64,000 nucleotides of DNA from Sphagnum compactum (taxonomy: Eukaryota; Bryophyta; Sphagnopsida; Sphagnales), in the NCBI GenBank assembly GCA_965153455.1, contig OZ234503.1, positions 14,203,118 through 14,267,117 of the forward strand. The letters are read 5' to 3'. The notes below the pieces were generated by a model. That model did not search any database. It worked only from the letters and a program-made list of their open reading frames with translations, and was not told where the DNA came from. Shown piece by piece: positions 1 to 12,188 of the stretch. Numbering within the stretch: position 1 is the first letter of the stretch; each line of letters starts with the position of its first letter. The position numbers and the translations under genes are program-made.

Positions 1-1274
1 CCACTTGGTGAAAAAAATAAAAATCCAGGGCAACTCATGCAAAAAAGAATTTTTGTGAAAAAAAAGGTGCCAAAATTGACATATTTTGAGGAATTGTTTT
101 GTCTAAAGTCACCACCCTATTTAGACAATAGGTTCCTGCAGGTCGCCAAAATATAGAAGGATTCTGAAGATTTTTCTACTTTTCTCTCTAACCTGTAGCC
201 AAATTTTGGCTAATTCCTCTTGTGGATGATGATCACTTGTGTGGCTGCATCACAAAAATTGGGAAAAAAGGCATCCTTTCTCTTGTTGTTATGAAAGGAT
301 GCACTATTGGCTTTTGAGCAACTTTCTCCATGAGGACTTTGGTCATCTGAGAAGGCTGAATTTGCAGTACAAACCTTTCCAATCCATTCCCTCTTTGATC
401 CATATATCGATGTTGCAATTCATGTCCTGGTCTTATAAAAATTTTAAAATAAAAAACTCTGCCAAACTCTTGTCATGCAATCCACCTTGCACCAACTTTT
501 TGTCACGCCTTTGACTCCAACAGAAGACTTATGATCATGTCACAAGCATGCACTGAAAGGTGGGTAGATCATCAAAATCTGTCCTCTCTTTTAAGTTTTG
601 GGTTTGGGTCTTTCTTTGTGGGATTGTATTATCTGCGGCATAATCTGGAGATGAAACTGTTTGGGCAAACAAAACTGTAATCAGAGCAGCATAAACTACT
701 AGCTTGGCAGCTTCAACACATGTGTGTCAAATACTTAATGTATTTTGAAATTTCTCATTTTGACGTAAGATCAATATCATTCTTGAAGATTCAGTATTTC
801 CCTTTTAAAAAAAATGTGAAACTTTTAGAGCTCTGATATTGACCAAAATGTGCACTTTACAAACTCTGTGAATTGTTGAGCAAATTAAAACAAAAGGGGG
901 CTCATCATCCCATCATAGCTCTTCTGTTATGATGGGATGATCGCATTCTTGGCTTTGGACACATTCAGTGAGCTTTCCAATTCTCAACAGTTGTTGAGAA
1001 CCTCTTGAAGAAGTTGTCTAAGTACTTCTTGAGAACTTCTTGAGAACTACTCAGTTGTCGAGAATTTCTCGAAGTGGATGTCCTGAGTTTCTTGAAGAAG
1101 TCAATGATTTGAAAAAAACAAAAAAAAACCAAAAAAAAAATCTGCTTTTCGGTTGTCTGCAGCCTGTCTGTCTCTTTGTCTGTGTGCTTTGGGGATTTAA
1201 AGCTAACCTTCGAGCACCTGAGGCAGCTTTGAAGCCTGAGCCTCTGGTTTACAGTGAGTAACTTTCTTGTGAAA
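1..1274. other. Non-coding DNA and 5' flank of the cytochrome b5 gene
   Basis: No convincing gene is seen. Bases 1-270 contain a diverged copy of a repeat that recurs near 49.60-49.75 kb, sharing the phrase attcctcttgtggatgat. Bases 960-1110, close to the start codon, contain several overlapping TTGAGAACT and TTCTTGAA-type motifs. The short open frames here look like chance. Confidence 0.5.
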
Positions 1275-2057
1275 ATGGCCACGGAGACCAAGAAGCTCTT
1301 TCAATTCTCAGAAGTGGAAACCCATGCTAATCCCACAGATTGCTGGCTCATCATCCATGGAAAGGTAAATTGTGTACTACAGCTGCATTCTTCTTTTCTT
1401 CTTTCTTTCTTAATTATTTTTTCTTAAGAAAAGTCATGCATGTATGCTAATATGTTGTTACATCCTGTGCTTTTGCAGGTCTACAATGTGACCAGATTTC
1501 TGGAAGAACATCCAGGTGGGGATGACGTCCTTCTCTCTGCAACAGGTACTAGATATTCTGAAGAATGCCATTTTGATCTTTCAAGCAACTGATCCATCTG
1601 TCTTCATGGGTATCTCAGTATCTGTAATAATGCCTTGATTCTGATCACCACTTTTCTATGCTGGGTTTTCTCTTGATTGGAAGATTTGGATTATATGTGT
1701 CAATCCTTGTGTTGATGGAAGTAAGTCTAAGCTGATGCATATTAACTATTCTGAACTTCTGTCAGTGTCTGCAAATGTGCAAGTTCAGGCAAGGATGCAA
1801 CAAGTGATTTTGAGGATGTAGGACACAGCCCAGATGCCCATACCTTGATGTCAGATTTCATGATTGGTGAAATCGACCCTGCATCTGTCCCTTCAAAAGT
1901 GGTCTACAAACCAGCAACAACACCTGAATACAACCATGACAAGAGCACAGCATTCAACATCCAAATTTTGCAGTTTCTTGTACCTCTTGTCATTCTAAGC
2001 TTGGCACTCGCATTCAGCTACTTGTATACAAAAGACAATGTCAACACGTCCAAATGA
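1275..2057 (+). CDS. CB5: Cytochrome b5, tail-anchored ER form, 3 exons
   Basis: Small haem protein that passes electrons to ER desaturases, hydroxylases and P450s (family knowledge). Hand-spliced exons are 1275-1364, 1479-1545 and 1789-2057, all with GT-AG introns, giving 141 residues, normal for plant cytochrome b5. The haem domain spans about residues 6-82. HPGG (41-44) supplies the first axial His (H41), and H65 in VGHSPDAH is the second. A hydrophobic stretch at about 110-130 (ILQFLVPLVILSLALAF) is followed by a short polar tail, as expected for a C-terminal ER anchor with no signal peptide. The start is the ATG giving MATETKKLFQFSEV, typical of the family. Exon 2 ends in phase 1 and exon 3 restores the glycine before KDAT. 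Family assignment is very secure; isoform and partner enzymes are not known. Confidence 0.95.
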
Positions 2058-2118
2058 GAAAAATAATATTGTTCAACCTGAAAAAGAACTTTGTGGCTGG
2101 TGCACAACATTAAATTGA

Positions 2119-2367
2119 AGTAAGTCTTTCTGTCATCAAAATAAAACTTGGTGCTAGATCCCTTCAATCACAGTCCTGATTTGAAGAATCTCTCTGTAAA
2201 TTTGAGGAGGAATGCAGGGTAGGACTGTACTTGAGTACAACATTTTGTAGTAACTTTTTCGGTCATCAAAACAAAACTTGTTGCTATATCCCTTCAATAA
2301 CTCTAGTTTCTGATTTGAAGAATCTCTTGGGTGATCAATCGGAGGAGGAATGCAAAAGTAGGACCAT
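2119..2367 (+). repeat. Diverged tandem duplication downstream of cytochrome b5
   Basis: Two direct copies of a segment of about 110-120 bp (about 2119-2227 and 2249-2367). Both run tcatcaaaa-taaaacttg, then tcccttcaat, then tgatttgaagaatctct, then gaggaggaatgca. The first copy includes an AATAAA-like hexamer (about 2140), so the duplication probably lies in or just after the 3' UTR. Confidence 0.8.
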
Positions 2368-3097
2368 TTGTCTACAGTTGAAAAATCTAGCTCAACACTC
2401 ATATTTTGCTAGAAATTTAGTGTCCAGGAAGCTGGTTTTCAGTACACAATTTGAACACTTGGGAATTAATTACTTGTTTAGAGTCTGGATGTGCAGTTCA
2501 ATGTCTCCCATTCTTTGTGGCTCTCTGTTCATGTTCAATGCATCCTGGACTTGAATGTCAAGGACCCTTTGTGCCCTATGCAGAATTATTACTGGATTTT
2601 GAGCAATCTTTGCTAAAGATTTGTTGGAACCAAATTTTGGCTGCACCTCTCCGTGCATTTGGGTATCACATGTTTGCAAATCCAACCTTAGTTTCATACG
2701 ATGTGAAGCCTGAACTTCAACGAACTTAATGTTTACAAACCATTATACTAGCTGCTCATGGACTTGCATTGATGCATAAAATTTGGAAACATAGTAGAGT
2801 TATTCATAAAGTCTCACGGTTAGGGGCCGAGAATGGCCAGTTTTGGCATAATAGGGCATCAAACATGTAATTGTGAATGAAAATTTTACAAAGCAAAATA
2901 GCTGGAACCCAAACTAGTTTTTCCACCAATTTTGGTGGTAAAATGAGTTTCACCCTGGGTTTCCTTGTTCCTGGGCGCCTCCACTGCTGCTCATATATTT
3001 TCACTGCTCCTACCTGTACAATGACCAGGGTAGACTGGCTCATCACCTATTGGCTGCTTACGATTGAACACCTATTTATATCTTCATCATATGTGCT

Positions 3098-3560
3098 TCA
3101 TTTGAGTGCTTTAAAATGATATGGGAGCACTATCTCAAGCTTTAGAAATCATCTTTGAAGTGCAACGAAAAAGGAGTAATGAAAAAATAACAAGGAAAAA
3201 AAAAAAGCTTTTCAACTTACAAAACACATTTTTTTCTTTTTCTTTTTTCTTTGCACCCCTCTTACTTTCAAACCTCATAACTTTCTTATTTCTTATTCAT
3301 TTTAAACGATTTAAAGTGCTATAGGAGCATCACCTGAAGCTTTACAAATAATCTTGGAACCCTAATAACAATAGAGCAACATACAAGGAAATTTTTTGTT
3401 GTTTAGGATATGGATTTTGTGGTGTTCGGTGGTTTGTTTTTTTGAGTTTTTGACCTCTTTTACTTTGGGGGGTCGTAACTTTCTCATTTCTAATCCACTT
3501 TCAACAATTGTTAATGTGTCAAATGCGTCAAGAGGAGGGGTTCAAGTTTTGTTTGAACAC
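3098..3560 (+). repeat. Degenerate 200-bp direct repeat, 2-3 copies
   Basis: The phrase ttaaa-tg-tat-ggagca followed by c-t-aagcttta-aaat-atctt begins at about 3110 and again at about 3310. Each is followed by a T-rich stretch, then cctc-tactttcaaa/ggg and ataactttctTatttct. A third, weaker start lies at about 3510. No coding function is apparent; it looks like an old non-coding tandem duplication. Confidence 0.6.
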
Positions 3561-4029
3561 CAAAAACAATGGAACCCTCCCCTTGGATCTGGCTTGCCTT
3601 GAGCGCTTAAATGTTTGATCACCGACTAGTCTACCCTATAATTATTTCGAACCTTATGCATTAAATGCCAAGTTTTAGCATTTTGTAATGAGATTTAATA
3701 AAATTCTTTTATTTTGTAGATAACATTGAATGAGGGGATTAGGGGTGAAGGCAAGCCTAAAGATAGGGTGGAGACATGACATTTACATATAAGTCTATTG
3801 AATAGTAGAGATTGCTAATGGTTAAAACTTAAAATTCATAACTGTCTTTGAATGGAATGTTGTTTTGTCAAATATTCATCAACACGATTAGTTTTTTTGT
3901 TGAAACACATTTCAATGTGTGCAAGGTTCCAAATTCCAACTCTTGGGTGTGAGGAGCATACCTTGAAAGAAAGGAGAGGTTGAAGAGTGTCAATTTGTGT
4001 TGTTTTCACATTTCATGACCTCTAGTTGC

Positions 4030-5640
4030 ATGATTTAATGCCACTAATCCTTGGGTCACTAGTTAGAATCATCTTTTCAACTCAAAGGTCCAGAGTTCAA
4101 TCCTCTTTTCAATTTATTTTTTCGACAAACAAAATGAATGAAAAAGTTCGTAGAATGTTTAAATAGTTTTTTAAAATTAGTTGCCCTTAAAAAGAATTTT
4201 CCCCAAGAAAAAAAGACTAAGTGTTAGTCCCAAGCAAATTCTTTATAGAATAAGAAAAATTCCCTAGTGAAAAATACTACTCCCCCAAGGAGTAATGAAT
4301 TTTCCTTGGGGAAGAGCCCAAATTCCTTAAGGAAAAGGGCACGTACCTTGAGGAACAATGTATTTTTCCCAATGAAAGGCTTAAATTCCCCGGGAAACAT
4401 ATGTTCCAAATGTTTTTGCAATCATAGTCATCTCATTTTGTTTTAATATAGTATTGCAACCTATCATTGGAAAGGTTTAAAGGAGAGCTACAATTTTGTG
4501 ATTGAAAACATTTTAATTAGAACTCATATGCAAAAGTTATGATTAAAAAAAAAGTACAATTCAAACACATTTGTTCCCTAGGGCAACTTAAATTCCTTTC
4601 CCTGGGGGACATGATTGTTCCCCAAGGAAAAAAATGTTTAAATTTCTCCCTCAGGCAACTTACACTCCTTCTCACCGAGGAAAAACCAACTTCCCCAAGG
4701 AACAATGAACTTCCCCCGGGGAAAGGCTAAGTCCTCAAGGGAAACATATGTTCCTAATCTTTTAGTAATCAAAATCATCTCATATTTTTTTTATATAAGC
4801 TTGTGACCTATGATTGGAAAGGTTTTGAAAAGAGCGACAACTTTGTGTTTTGAAGCACTTTGATCAAAACAATGCAAAAATTATTATCACACAAAATTTC
4901 GAACACATTTGCTCCCAGGGGAACACAATTTAGGTTGTTTCCCAGGGAGAACATAGTTGTTTCGCAAGGGAACAAGGTTTAAGTTTCTGCTCAGGGAAAT
5001 TGCTCAACCACGGGCCAACCATGTGCTTAAGGGAACAACTTAAACCGTGTTTCCCCGGAGAGCAAATGTGTCTAAAACTTTGTGTGATCATATTTTTTTT
5101 CATCCAAATTTTAATTGAATTGTTTCCAATTACAAAGTTGTAGCTCTCCTCAAGACCTTTCCAATGATAAGTCACAAGCCTATATCAAAACAAATATGAG
5201 ATAAATGTGATTCCTCAAAGATTTGGAACATATGTTTCCTCGAGGATTTGGGCTTTTCCCCCAAAAAAGTTCATCGTTACTCGAGGAAGTTGGCTTTTCC
5301 CCAAGGAACAATCATGTCCCTTGGGAGAAGGAGTTTAAATTGTCTTTTTTTTTTCCCCAAGGATATAATCATGTTCTCAAGGAAAAGGAGCTTTTTTTTC
5401 CTTGAGAACATGGTTGCTCCTTTGGGCAACTTAAACCTTGCTTCCTTTGGGAACATAATTGTTCCTCAGGGAACAACTTAAACCATTTTTTACCTTGGGA
5501 ATTTGTTTTCATCCATTTTGTTTGTGAATGAAAAAAAATAATTCAAAAAAAGACTCAAACCCAAAACCCTTGGGTACTAAAAGGGATTCTAACCATTGCA
5601 TTAGTTTTTTTCCTCTAAAAATAATATTTAAATAATATTT
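4030..5640. mobile_element. Fold-back element with long imperfect inverted arms and tRNA-like ends
   Basis: The two halves are imperfect reverse complements. The left end (about 4050-4150, containing gacaaacaaaatgaatgaaa) matches the reverse complement of about 5500-5600. The inner block 4560-4985 matches the reverse complement of about 4985-5480. The same inner block also occurs once more as a direct copy near 4380-4600. Repeated features are gaaacatatgttcc, tcattggaaaggtt, gagagctacaa, and runs of CCCCAAGGAACA. Both ends carry a sequence resembling tRNA internal promoter boxes in opposite orientation (agttagaatc plus gagttcaatcc on the left). No coding capacity is seen. It is probably a non-autonomous transposon or a SINE pair in inverted orientation. 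Confidence 0.65.
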
Positions 5641-7114
5641 AAACCATTCCCCATTTTGTGGATATAGTAAAAAAAAATCTGAATTTTTTTTTTTCATGTT
5701 GGGCCCTGTGCTATATTGTACTATAATTGTGTTGAACTTGGTGTCACATTTAACTCGTTGTGCCTATTTAATGTTTGTCATTGAAAAATGTCTAATTATA
5801 ATGCATTTCAACCCATAAAACAAAATTCATAACCTTTACAGGTTTTGCCAAGGTTCATCAAAGGCTTTGTTTAACAAAGGTTTATCAAAGGTTTAGTTTA
5901 TCAAAGGTTTAAAAGGATCCTTGTAATGACAAGAATATAAAAGTTTTTGGGAAAAAAACCCTTGGTTTTGTTCTCATTCAATTTTTAAACAAAATAAGGG
6001 AGGTTATGAGGATCAAAGAAGAAGAGATGGGTCGTAAGAAAATCAAGTGTTTATTCTTTGGTCCATTTTGAGTTTACATTGGGGACAAACGCCCTTAAGC
6101 CATGGCCCATGGGCTATCCAATGGTTTCATCCAAAATGCAAGATATCATGAGATCATAGGCCATGGCCCAAGGGTTTTAATGTAAACCACCTTTTAGGCC
6201 TTCTTATGGTAGGGGAGGGGATTATTGCTTCCATGCATTGGTGGTGGTTTTGGCATTAAATTGCCTAATTTACACTAAGGGTGGTTCACATGAAAATTTA
6301 ATCATGTTCACACTAGGTTGGTCTAGTTAACATTTAGGTACATTCATACCTAAACCCTAACATGGGCTTTTGCATTAGTGCACATTACTAATTATGATCA
6401 ATTAATCAATTGATGAAAAAAATGAATTGATTTTGTGAAAATTAAAGTTTTGAAAATATTGAATACACATTGTCTGCAATTATAATGGTATTTAGATTTA
6501 ATTGAATTGAATTCAAATACATCGAATGAAATTTGAATTGAATTTCAATGCAATTCAACAATTGAATTAAAATTATTAAAATTCAATTCAAATTCAATCC
6601 AAAAGAATGGAATGCAAAGTAGTGAAAAGATTAAAAAATTTATTCGTCAAATATAATGTTGAAAAAAAATAAAAATTAACACTTCTCATGTCTCTTTAAT
6701 TACTTGAAAATGGGCTAAACAAATTATAGTTTAAAACTATTCAAGCGATTTATAAAATCTAAAGTTGTCTAGCCTAAACTAATTTCTCCGAATCATATTG
6801 TCACTAGAATTTAAAACAAGGTCACAAAATATTTTTAAATCATATATAAATGTTTTGATTTAAAACATGAGGAAAAAACCATGAATAAAAGGAAAAAAGA
6901 AATTTAAAAAAAAAAAGGAACCAAATCATCAAATTAGAATTTGAAAACATTATTATTAGGGTTTGGAGCTCAACAAAGAGAGAAATAGAATTAGGGTTTA
7001 GAGCAGAAGAGCATTGTGGGTGTTGTTGCTCATACGAAGAAATTTGTTGCTGATGTGAAGAAATTGCAGACGGACGGACATAAGGGCCAGTGGGCGGATA
7101 AGGAGAAAGCATAG
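5641..7114. other. AT-rich spacer with short internal repeats
   Basis: No gene is recognised. About 5840-5930 repeats tttatcaaaggttta. About 6490-6605 is built from interleaved copies of GAATTGAATTCAAAT and its complement, so it can fold on itself. From about 6955, agggttt motifs (telo-box-like, common in plant 5' leaders) and higher GC mark the change to a possibly transcribed region. Confidence 0.5.
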
Positions 7115-7416
7115 ATGACGAGATTCACAATACCTGGAGAGCCTGTGGCGATAGCAAGTTCTAGGGGCAAAAGGTGGGCTTGTGTTGGTGCTCCTCCTTT
7201 GCTTTTTCTTTCAGGGATTGTATTAGGTTTTCTTGTCCTTGAGGGGTTTTGGTAGTGGAATTAGCAGATAGCAATTTGTGTTCCATACTTTCTATGTGTT
7301 TTACATTAGTAGCTTACGGGAGACTGAAGAAGACTGATTTTGATGCAGTTGGGTTTGGAGATCCAACAGTGTTGTTGGCTCTTGTTTTGACAGAGCTGAA
7401 AATAGGGTTCAACTAG
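7115..7416 (+). CDS. Possible small two-exon gene, unknown product
   Basis: An ATG at 7115 opens MTRFTIPGEPVAIASSRGK. At 7173 the sequence AAAAG/GTGGGC could be a donor. Joining to an acceptor at 7322 (gggag/ACTGAAG) restores an Arg codon and continues as RLKKTDFDAVGFGDPTVL to a TAG at 7414-7416, about 50 residues in all. Two agggttt motifs precede it, as in many plant 5' leaders. The reading looks protein-like and both junctions obey GT-AG, but I do not recognise the family. It may be a fragment of a longer or decayed gene, or a chance reading. Confidence 0.25.
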
Positions 7417-9493
7417 GGACTTGGATTATTTCTTTGTGTCCATTATAAAGGCATTACTGGTTATAGATAGAGATGACGCCCTTGAGACTGAGAAGCACAT
7501 TGAAATCCAAATGCATGATGGTTCAGAACTTTTCTATCTGTCGATTGCCATGTCTGCATCAGTATATCAATGCTACCAACAGTTACTGTGGAAATGTCAA
7601 TTCCTAAAGGTAGCTGTAATCCCCAAATATGATAGGCATGCATGGGTTTTGCTGTTGTGAAGTGTTTGAAAGCTCTCTCTCTAACATCATTTGTTGGTTG
7701 GGAATAAGATTCCATGGTGTGATCATTCTTCTTTTACTCAGTCCTTGATTATTGTGTATTGTCAGAGTTGGCAGTCAGACAGGGGGTCTTGAATTTAGGG
7801 TTTTGATTTCCTGAACAAAGCATGTAACAGCTGTCTTTCAAGGATAAAAGCTTGGGTTGTCAGGCTCTTGATATGGGAGCTGCAAAGACGAAAGCAGACA
7901 AGATGGCAACAGACCACAATGTGGATGGTATTGGAGAGACAGTCTTAACATGGTTATCATGGTCAATTTTTGCTTGGTACTTCAGCAAACCCTCTTTTCA
8001 GCAAGAAAATTAACTCATGATCTTTCTTGGTTGATGGACACTTGTACAGAACCATGTGGCTCCCACGAGCTTTAACTGACTGAAGTTGGCTTTCTTTGTA
8101 ATTGTACAAATCCATACTTCTGCGGTCATTGAGGTTTCCCTGAAGTCTGCATTTTAGAAGAGGTTTTAGGTTCAATGAGTGTTGGTCTTTCTAGGTGAAG
8201 CATACATAAGAGGTCGGTGCAGTTCATTTCTGATTCATTTGGGTGGAGATATTTACAAGTCTTAGAAACCTTGACTGCTGCTCACATATGTGGATGTCAA
8301 GAAGCTCAACTATTTCTCCACAAAGTGTAAGTTTCCTGGACCTAACTTCCAGAAATCTAGGGTTTAGGGACCTGGTAGAGGGTACAAGAAGTAGCTACTT
8401 GATCAAACCATTGTGCGAACAGTCAGAAGCTCATGTATATCTCTAGTTGGATGGCGGTGGGAGTGCATTGCATATTGCAGCTGATCCCTCTCAAGTTTCT
8501 GTGTTTATGTGGAATGGACAATACCACATTTGATATAGTGAAGGTACAGGTCTTTTGTTTGACCTTCTTTTGAAGACTGTTTTGCGAAGAAGATTGGGGG
8601 ATTCTGAGAACTATTTTGGAGGATTTTTGTAGCCATTTCACATAGCATGACAACTTGTGACAAAATGTCTCCCACCCAATGTTCTCATGGACACAACAGA
8701 TGGTTCACAATGTGTTTTTTGGATCACAAAAGTGCAAAATGCAAAATGGGCACTTCAGATTGTTGTTGCACACACCAGACAACAGCAGCAGCAGCTATGA
8801 TGAGACAGTGATGAAGAAATACGTAGCATTTGTTGGCACAAGAGCAAATCCGATACCGAATGTGAGCAGAAGGGCAAGGAGTGGACATTCTTTTATTGGC
8901 CATGCTTTTTGTTTTTTTCCCTTCACTTTGGCATTTACTAAGCGGTTTCATATTTTTCTTCTCCTGTCTTGGTGGTTGTTGTTCTTCACCTTTTGCAGTG
9001 CAATTGTTGTGTTTTCTATGCATCATCCTCATCAAGAGAGCTGTAGTACTCATATCCTTCTTCTGCTTTCCTTGGAAGTGGTTGTTCATGAGCTTCTGCA
9101 GTTGCAATTGTTGTGTTTGTATGCATAATCCTCGTCAAGAGACTTGGAGTCAGGAGATTTGCAATCATGTTACGTTGTTCCATCTCTTCTTTCCATCGTG
9201 GAAGAGACTGAACACTGCAATTGTTTCTTCTGTCATAGATCGCAGTCTGTCCCTCCAAACTAGCGATTTTGTTGCCTCAGGCGTCATCTTTCCATGGAGA
9301 AAGAAGATACCCCTGGGTCGTTACTAGAACCATAAAGTGCGTGCAGACGGAGCGATAAAGGGCAGCAGAAATAGAAGGACATTGTAGGCTTGTTGATGCG
9401 AAGGATCGTAGGCCCGTCTGTGGATGCAAAGCGGCGAAGAAGACCTCGACGTCGAGCGGGGGAGGGAAGAAGCGTAGTGCAGGAAAACAGGAA
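7417..9493. other. Spacer with transcript-like composition; no firm gene
   Basis: Composition resembles UTR or decayed gene rather than the AT-rich spacers. Open frames (for example 8679-9128 +) have no recognisable motifs. A direct repeat of about 55 bp, period about 100, occurs at 8994-9047 and 9094-9150 (both gcaattgttgtgtt, then tatgcat-atcctc-tcaagaga). The last part, 9330-9493, is GC-richer and is probably the promoter and 5' UTR of the phosphatase gene. Confidence 0.45.
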
Positions 9494-12188
9494 ATGGCAG
9501 CAAACGGTGGCAAGCTTACGATCTGTGTGGGAGACATTCATGGCCATGCTGACAGGCTTTATAAGCTGTGGCACAATCTAGAACTCGCAGTCGGAGCGAC
9601 GACAGAAGACTTTCACAAGTGCACAGTGATCTTCTTGGGGGATTACTGCGACAGAGGCTTGCAAACGGCGCAAGTGCTGGACTTTCTCATCTCTTTGCCT
9701 CGTCGCTATCCGCAGCAGAAACATGTGTTTCTTTGTGGCAACCACGACTTAGCGTTTGCAGCTTTCGTTGGAGCGTTGCCGGATGCGCCCGATGGATTCC
9801 AGTTCAAATCCACATGGGCTGAGTTCGAGAGAAGCCAGGAGAAAGAAGGCTGGTGGAGCGGCGATGGCGAGGAAGATGTCCATGTCCAGGTAAAGAAAGA
9901 AAGGATCGCAACCTTGTCTTGTTCTTGTTCCTCTTCTATCATCTTTCTCTACGCCACTTCTTCCTCGCCTCTTACTGGTGAGTTTGTGAATCTGAGAAAC
10001 TGTCGTCAAGATGTCCCCAACAAGGGACTTTCTGATCTCATCTCCATAGTTCTCAGACTCTTGAGTTGACATGAGCTTGAAGTTCTGAAACCCTATCTGC
10101 AATTCCAATGCAATTGAGGGTTGAAGAATGGCATTTCTTAGAGTAAAACGCAGTGTTTACATCATCCATGCATTGATGAAAGTTTCTTTCCTGAAGTTGG
10201 ACATGATGAGATGGATGGTACAACAAGCATAAATAGATTGAGCTTTGGAATGGAAGACTGCTACATAACTTCTTCTTCTTCTTCTTGATTCAGAGGATAG
10301 AAAACCCTAGCTACGAACTACTTTGTCTTCAAGGTGGGAGTTGTTGTTGAGATGCTGTTTTTTTCCATGCTTTTTGCTTTGAAGGGACGACGATGGGGTG
10401 GCAGAATCAAAATCACCTTCAATGCTGTGAAGGGAGTGTCTTACCAGGGTTCTATCTATGATGCTGAGCCCACTTTCACATCCTATGGTGTTGCTCATGG
10501 TGATCGAGCTGGTACTACTTCTCACAATGATCTGCTAGGGTGAACACACGTCTCTTAGTATAAAATGCTGCTGCAAATTGGAAATTTGATTGAGTGCTTG
10601 ATTTGCACATTTGGAATGAATCTATGAAGATAGATAGATTGATGAAGCTCATTGAGATTAGTGCTGTGGAAATATGTACGGAAGTGTAGTTGAAAGGGTT
10701 CATGTTTTTAGGCTCTTCAGTTGTGTTGATGTAGGTTTTAAGGATGAGCCATTACTGTATAAGGCTCTTTCCTTCTGTCTGTGTACTCATGAAGTTGATT
10801 TGCAATGACTGTCATGGTAGGTTTACTTGCAGCTATGCCTGAATCCCATCGGGAATTTCTGCGGAACTTAGTTTGGGTTCATGAACAGGTACGCTTTCTT
10901 AGTCTGACCATTTTTCTGTAAACTAAGTGCTGAATATGAAATACACCTTGGAGAAGCTCTTCTGTGTGTGTATATATATTTCTGTTCCATCTAAAGGCTT
11001 GTGGTTTTCTGTTTGGCAAATTTTTTCTCCATCTTGGCTGAACCTTCTATCATCCATTCATGGTTTGGGTTGTCAGATTCAATTTGAGATTCTGTATGTA
11101 TGTTATATTTTCTTATTTTGAGAGAATACATGCAATGGTTTTTGTACATTACCAAGCAGTACCAATAGCTACATGTCAGGATTAAGTGGACAGCTCACCC
11201 TTGTCGTGTTCAGGATTGTTCCATGTGTTCTCATTTTGTGGGTTTAAGGAGGGAGATGACACAGGGGACCCAAAAACAAGCTACACAAAGTTAATAGCAG
11301 TCCATGCAGGCCTGGAGTCATCAAAGCCTGTTGAGCCACAGCTTCAAAGTCTGCGGAACAGGGATGTGACCGCCCCTCGTGTGGAACCTCTGGCAGGTCG
11401 GAAAAATGTTTGGAACACACCACCAGTAAGTTTTTACTCTCTTGCTTGTCTGAAAATCTACTTTGGATTCAAGTTGAGGTGAATGCAATGTGAAGTTGTA
11501 GCTTACAATAGCAGACAGAGATAACCTGAATTCATTGTTGGATTTTCTTGTGGACAACTTGTACCTTGTTTCTAGGGTAATAGGTTTTCCAATGCATTAT
11601 TCACATAGCCAGCTTCTATTCTTCACTTGTGATCATGACTTTAGTATGTGAGAGGCTTGTTCCACTGTGCTTACAAGTTGCCAGTTTTGGGAAGTTTTCA
11701 GCTCTGTGCTGGGATTTCTATTCCTGAGAATCCTGAGTTGGATTTGGTACTTTTTTCTAGGTTTTTGGGTTTGCAAATGTGTAAGATTGCAAAGAGTTTG
11801 AGGAGGCTCAAATTTTCATGTTGTGTCAATCATGTTCCTTGATTTTTCATTCTTGAGACACTTCTAATTCGTAAGGCTCTTAACAAAAACACATTTTTGG
11901 AGTTAATCAATATAGTAATTAAGTTCTCTTGGAGATTCTTGGAGAAGGAACTGAGGATTCAAGATCTGAATGCAGGAGCTGGCTGAGAAGGGTGTTCTGG
12001 TTGTGAGTGGGCACCATGCCCATTTGTATACAGATGAGAAACTACGTCTCATAATTGATGAGAGTGGGGGACTGGACTTGCCCATTGCTGCGATTATTCT
12101 TCCATCACGAGTGATTGTGCGGGACACTGATAATGAGGAGTCAGAAGCACTCTTGGAAATGCCTGTTCCAGCAATTGCTGGGCATTAG
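9494..12188 (+). CDS. RLPH2: RLPH2-type (Rhizobiales-like) PPP-family phosphatase, 5 exons
   Basis: PPP-fold metallophosphatase of the Rhizobiales-like group; the Arabidopsis member is described as a tyrosine-specific phosphatase. Hand-spliced exons are 9494-9889, 10385-10511, 10833-10888, 11249-11425 and 11976-12188, with GT-AG borders and frame kept throughout, giving 322 residues. Metal and catalytic motifs are all present: GDIHG (13-17), GDYCDRG (49-55), GNHD (82-85, with the Asp form usual for this group instead of GNHE), VHAGL (211-215) and SGHH (263-266). The sequence WGG...[14 protein letters not shown] followed by [17 protein letters not shown] is characteristic of plant RLPH2. No signal peptide or membrane segment is seen, so a soluble protein is expected. 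The start ATG gives [17 protein letters not shown], with the first motif near the N-terminus as in homologues. No frameshift or missing key residue was seen. Confidence 0.93.

Noticed and set aside
8679-9128. 149-codon open frame upstream of the phosphatase gene
   Set aside because: No domain or motif, no splice continuity, the complementary strand is also open over the same span, and part of it is a 100-bp direct repeat.
9390-9581. Arg-rich frame overlapping the phosphatase start
   Set aside because: It is out of frame with GDIHG and ends within exon 1; at most an upstream ORF.
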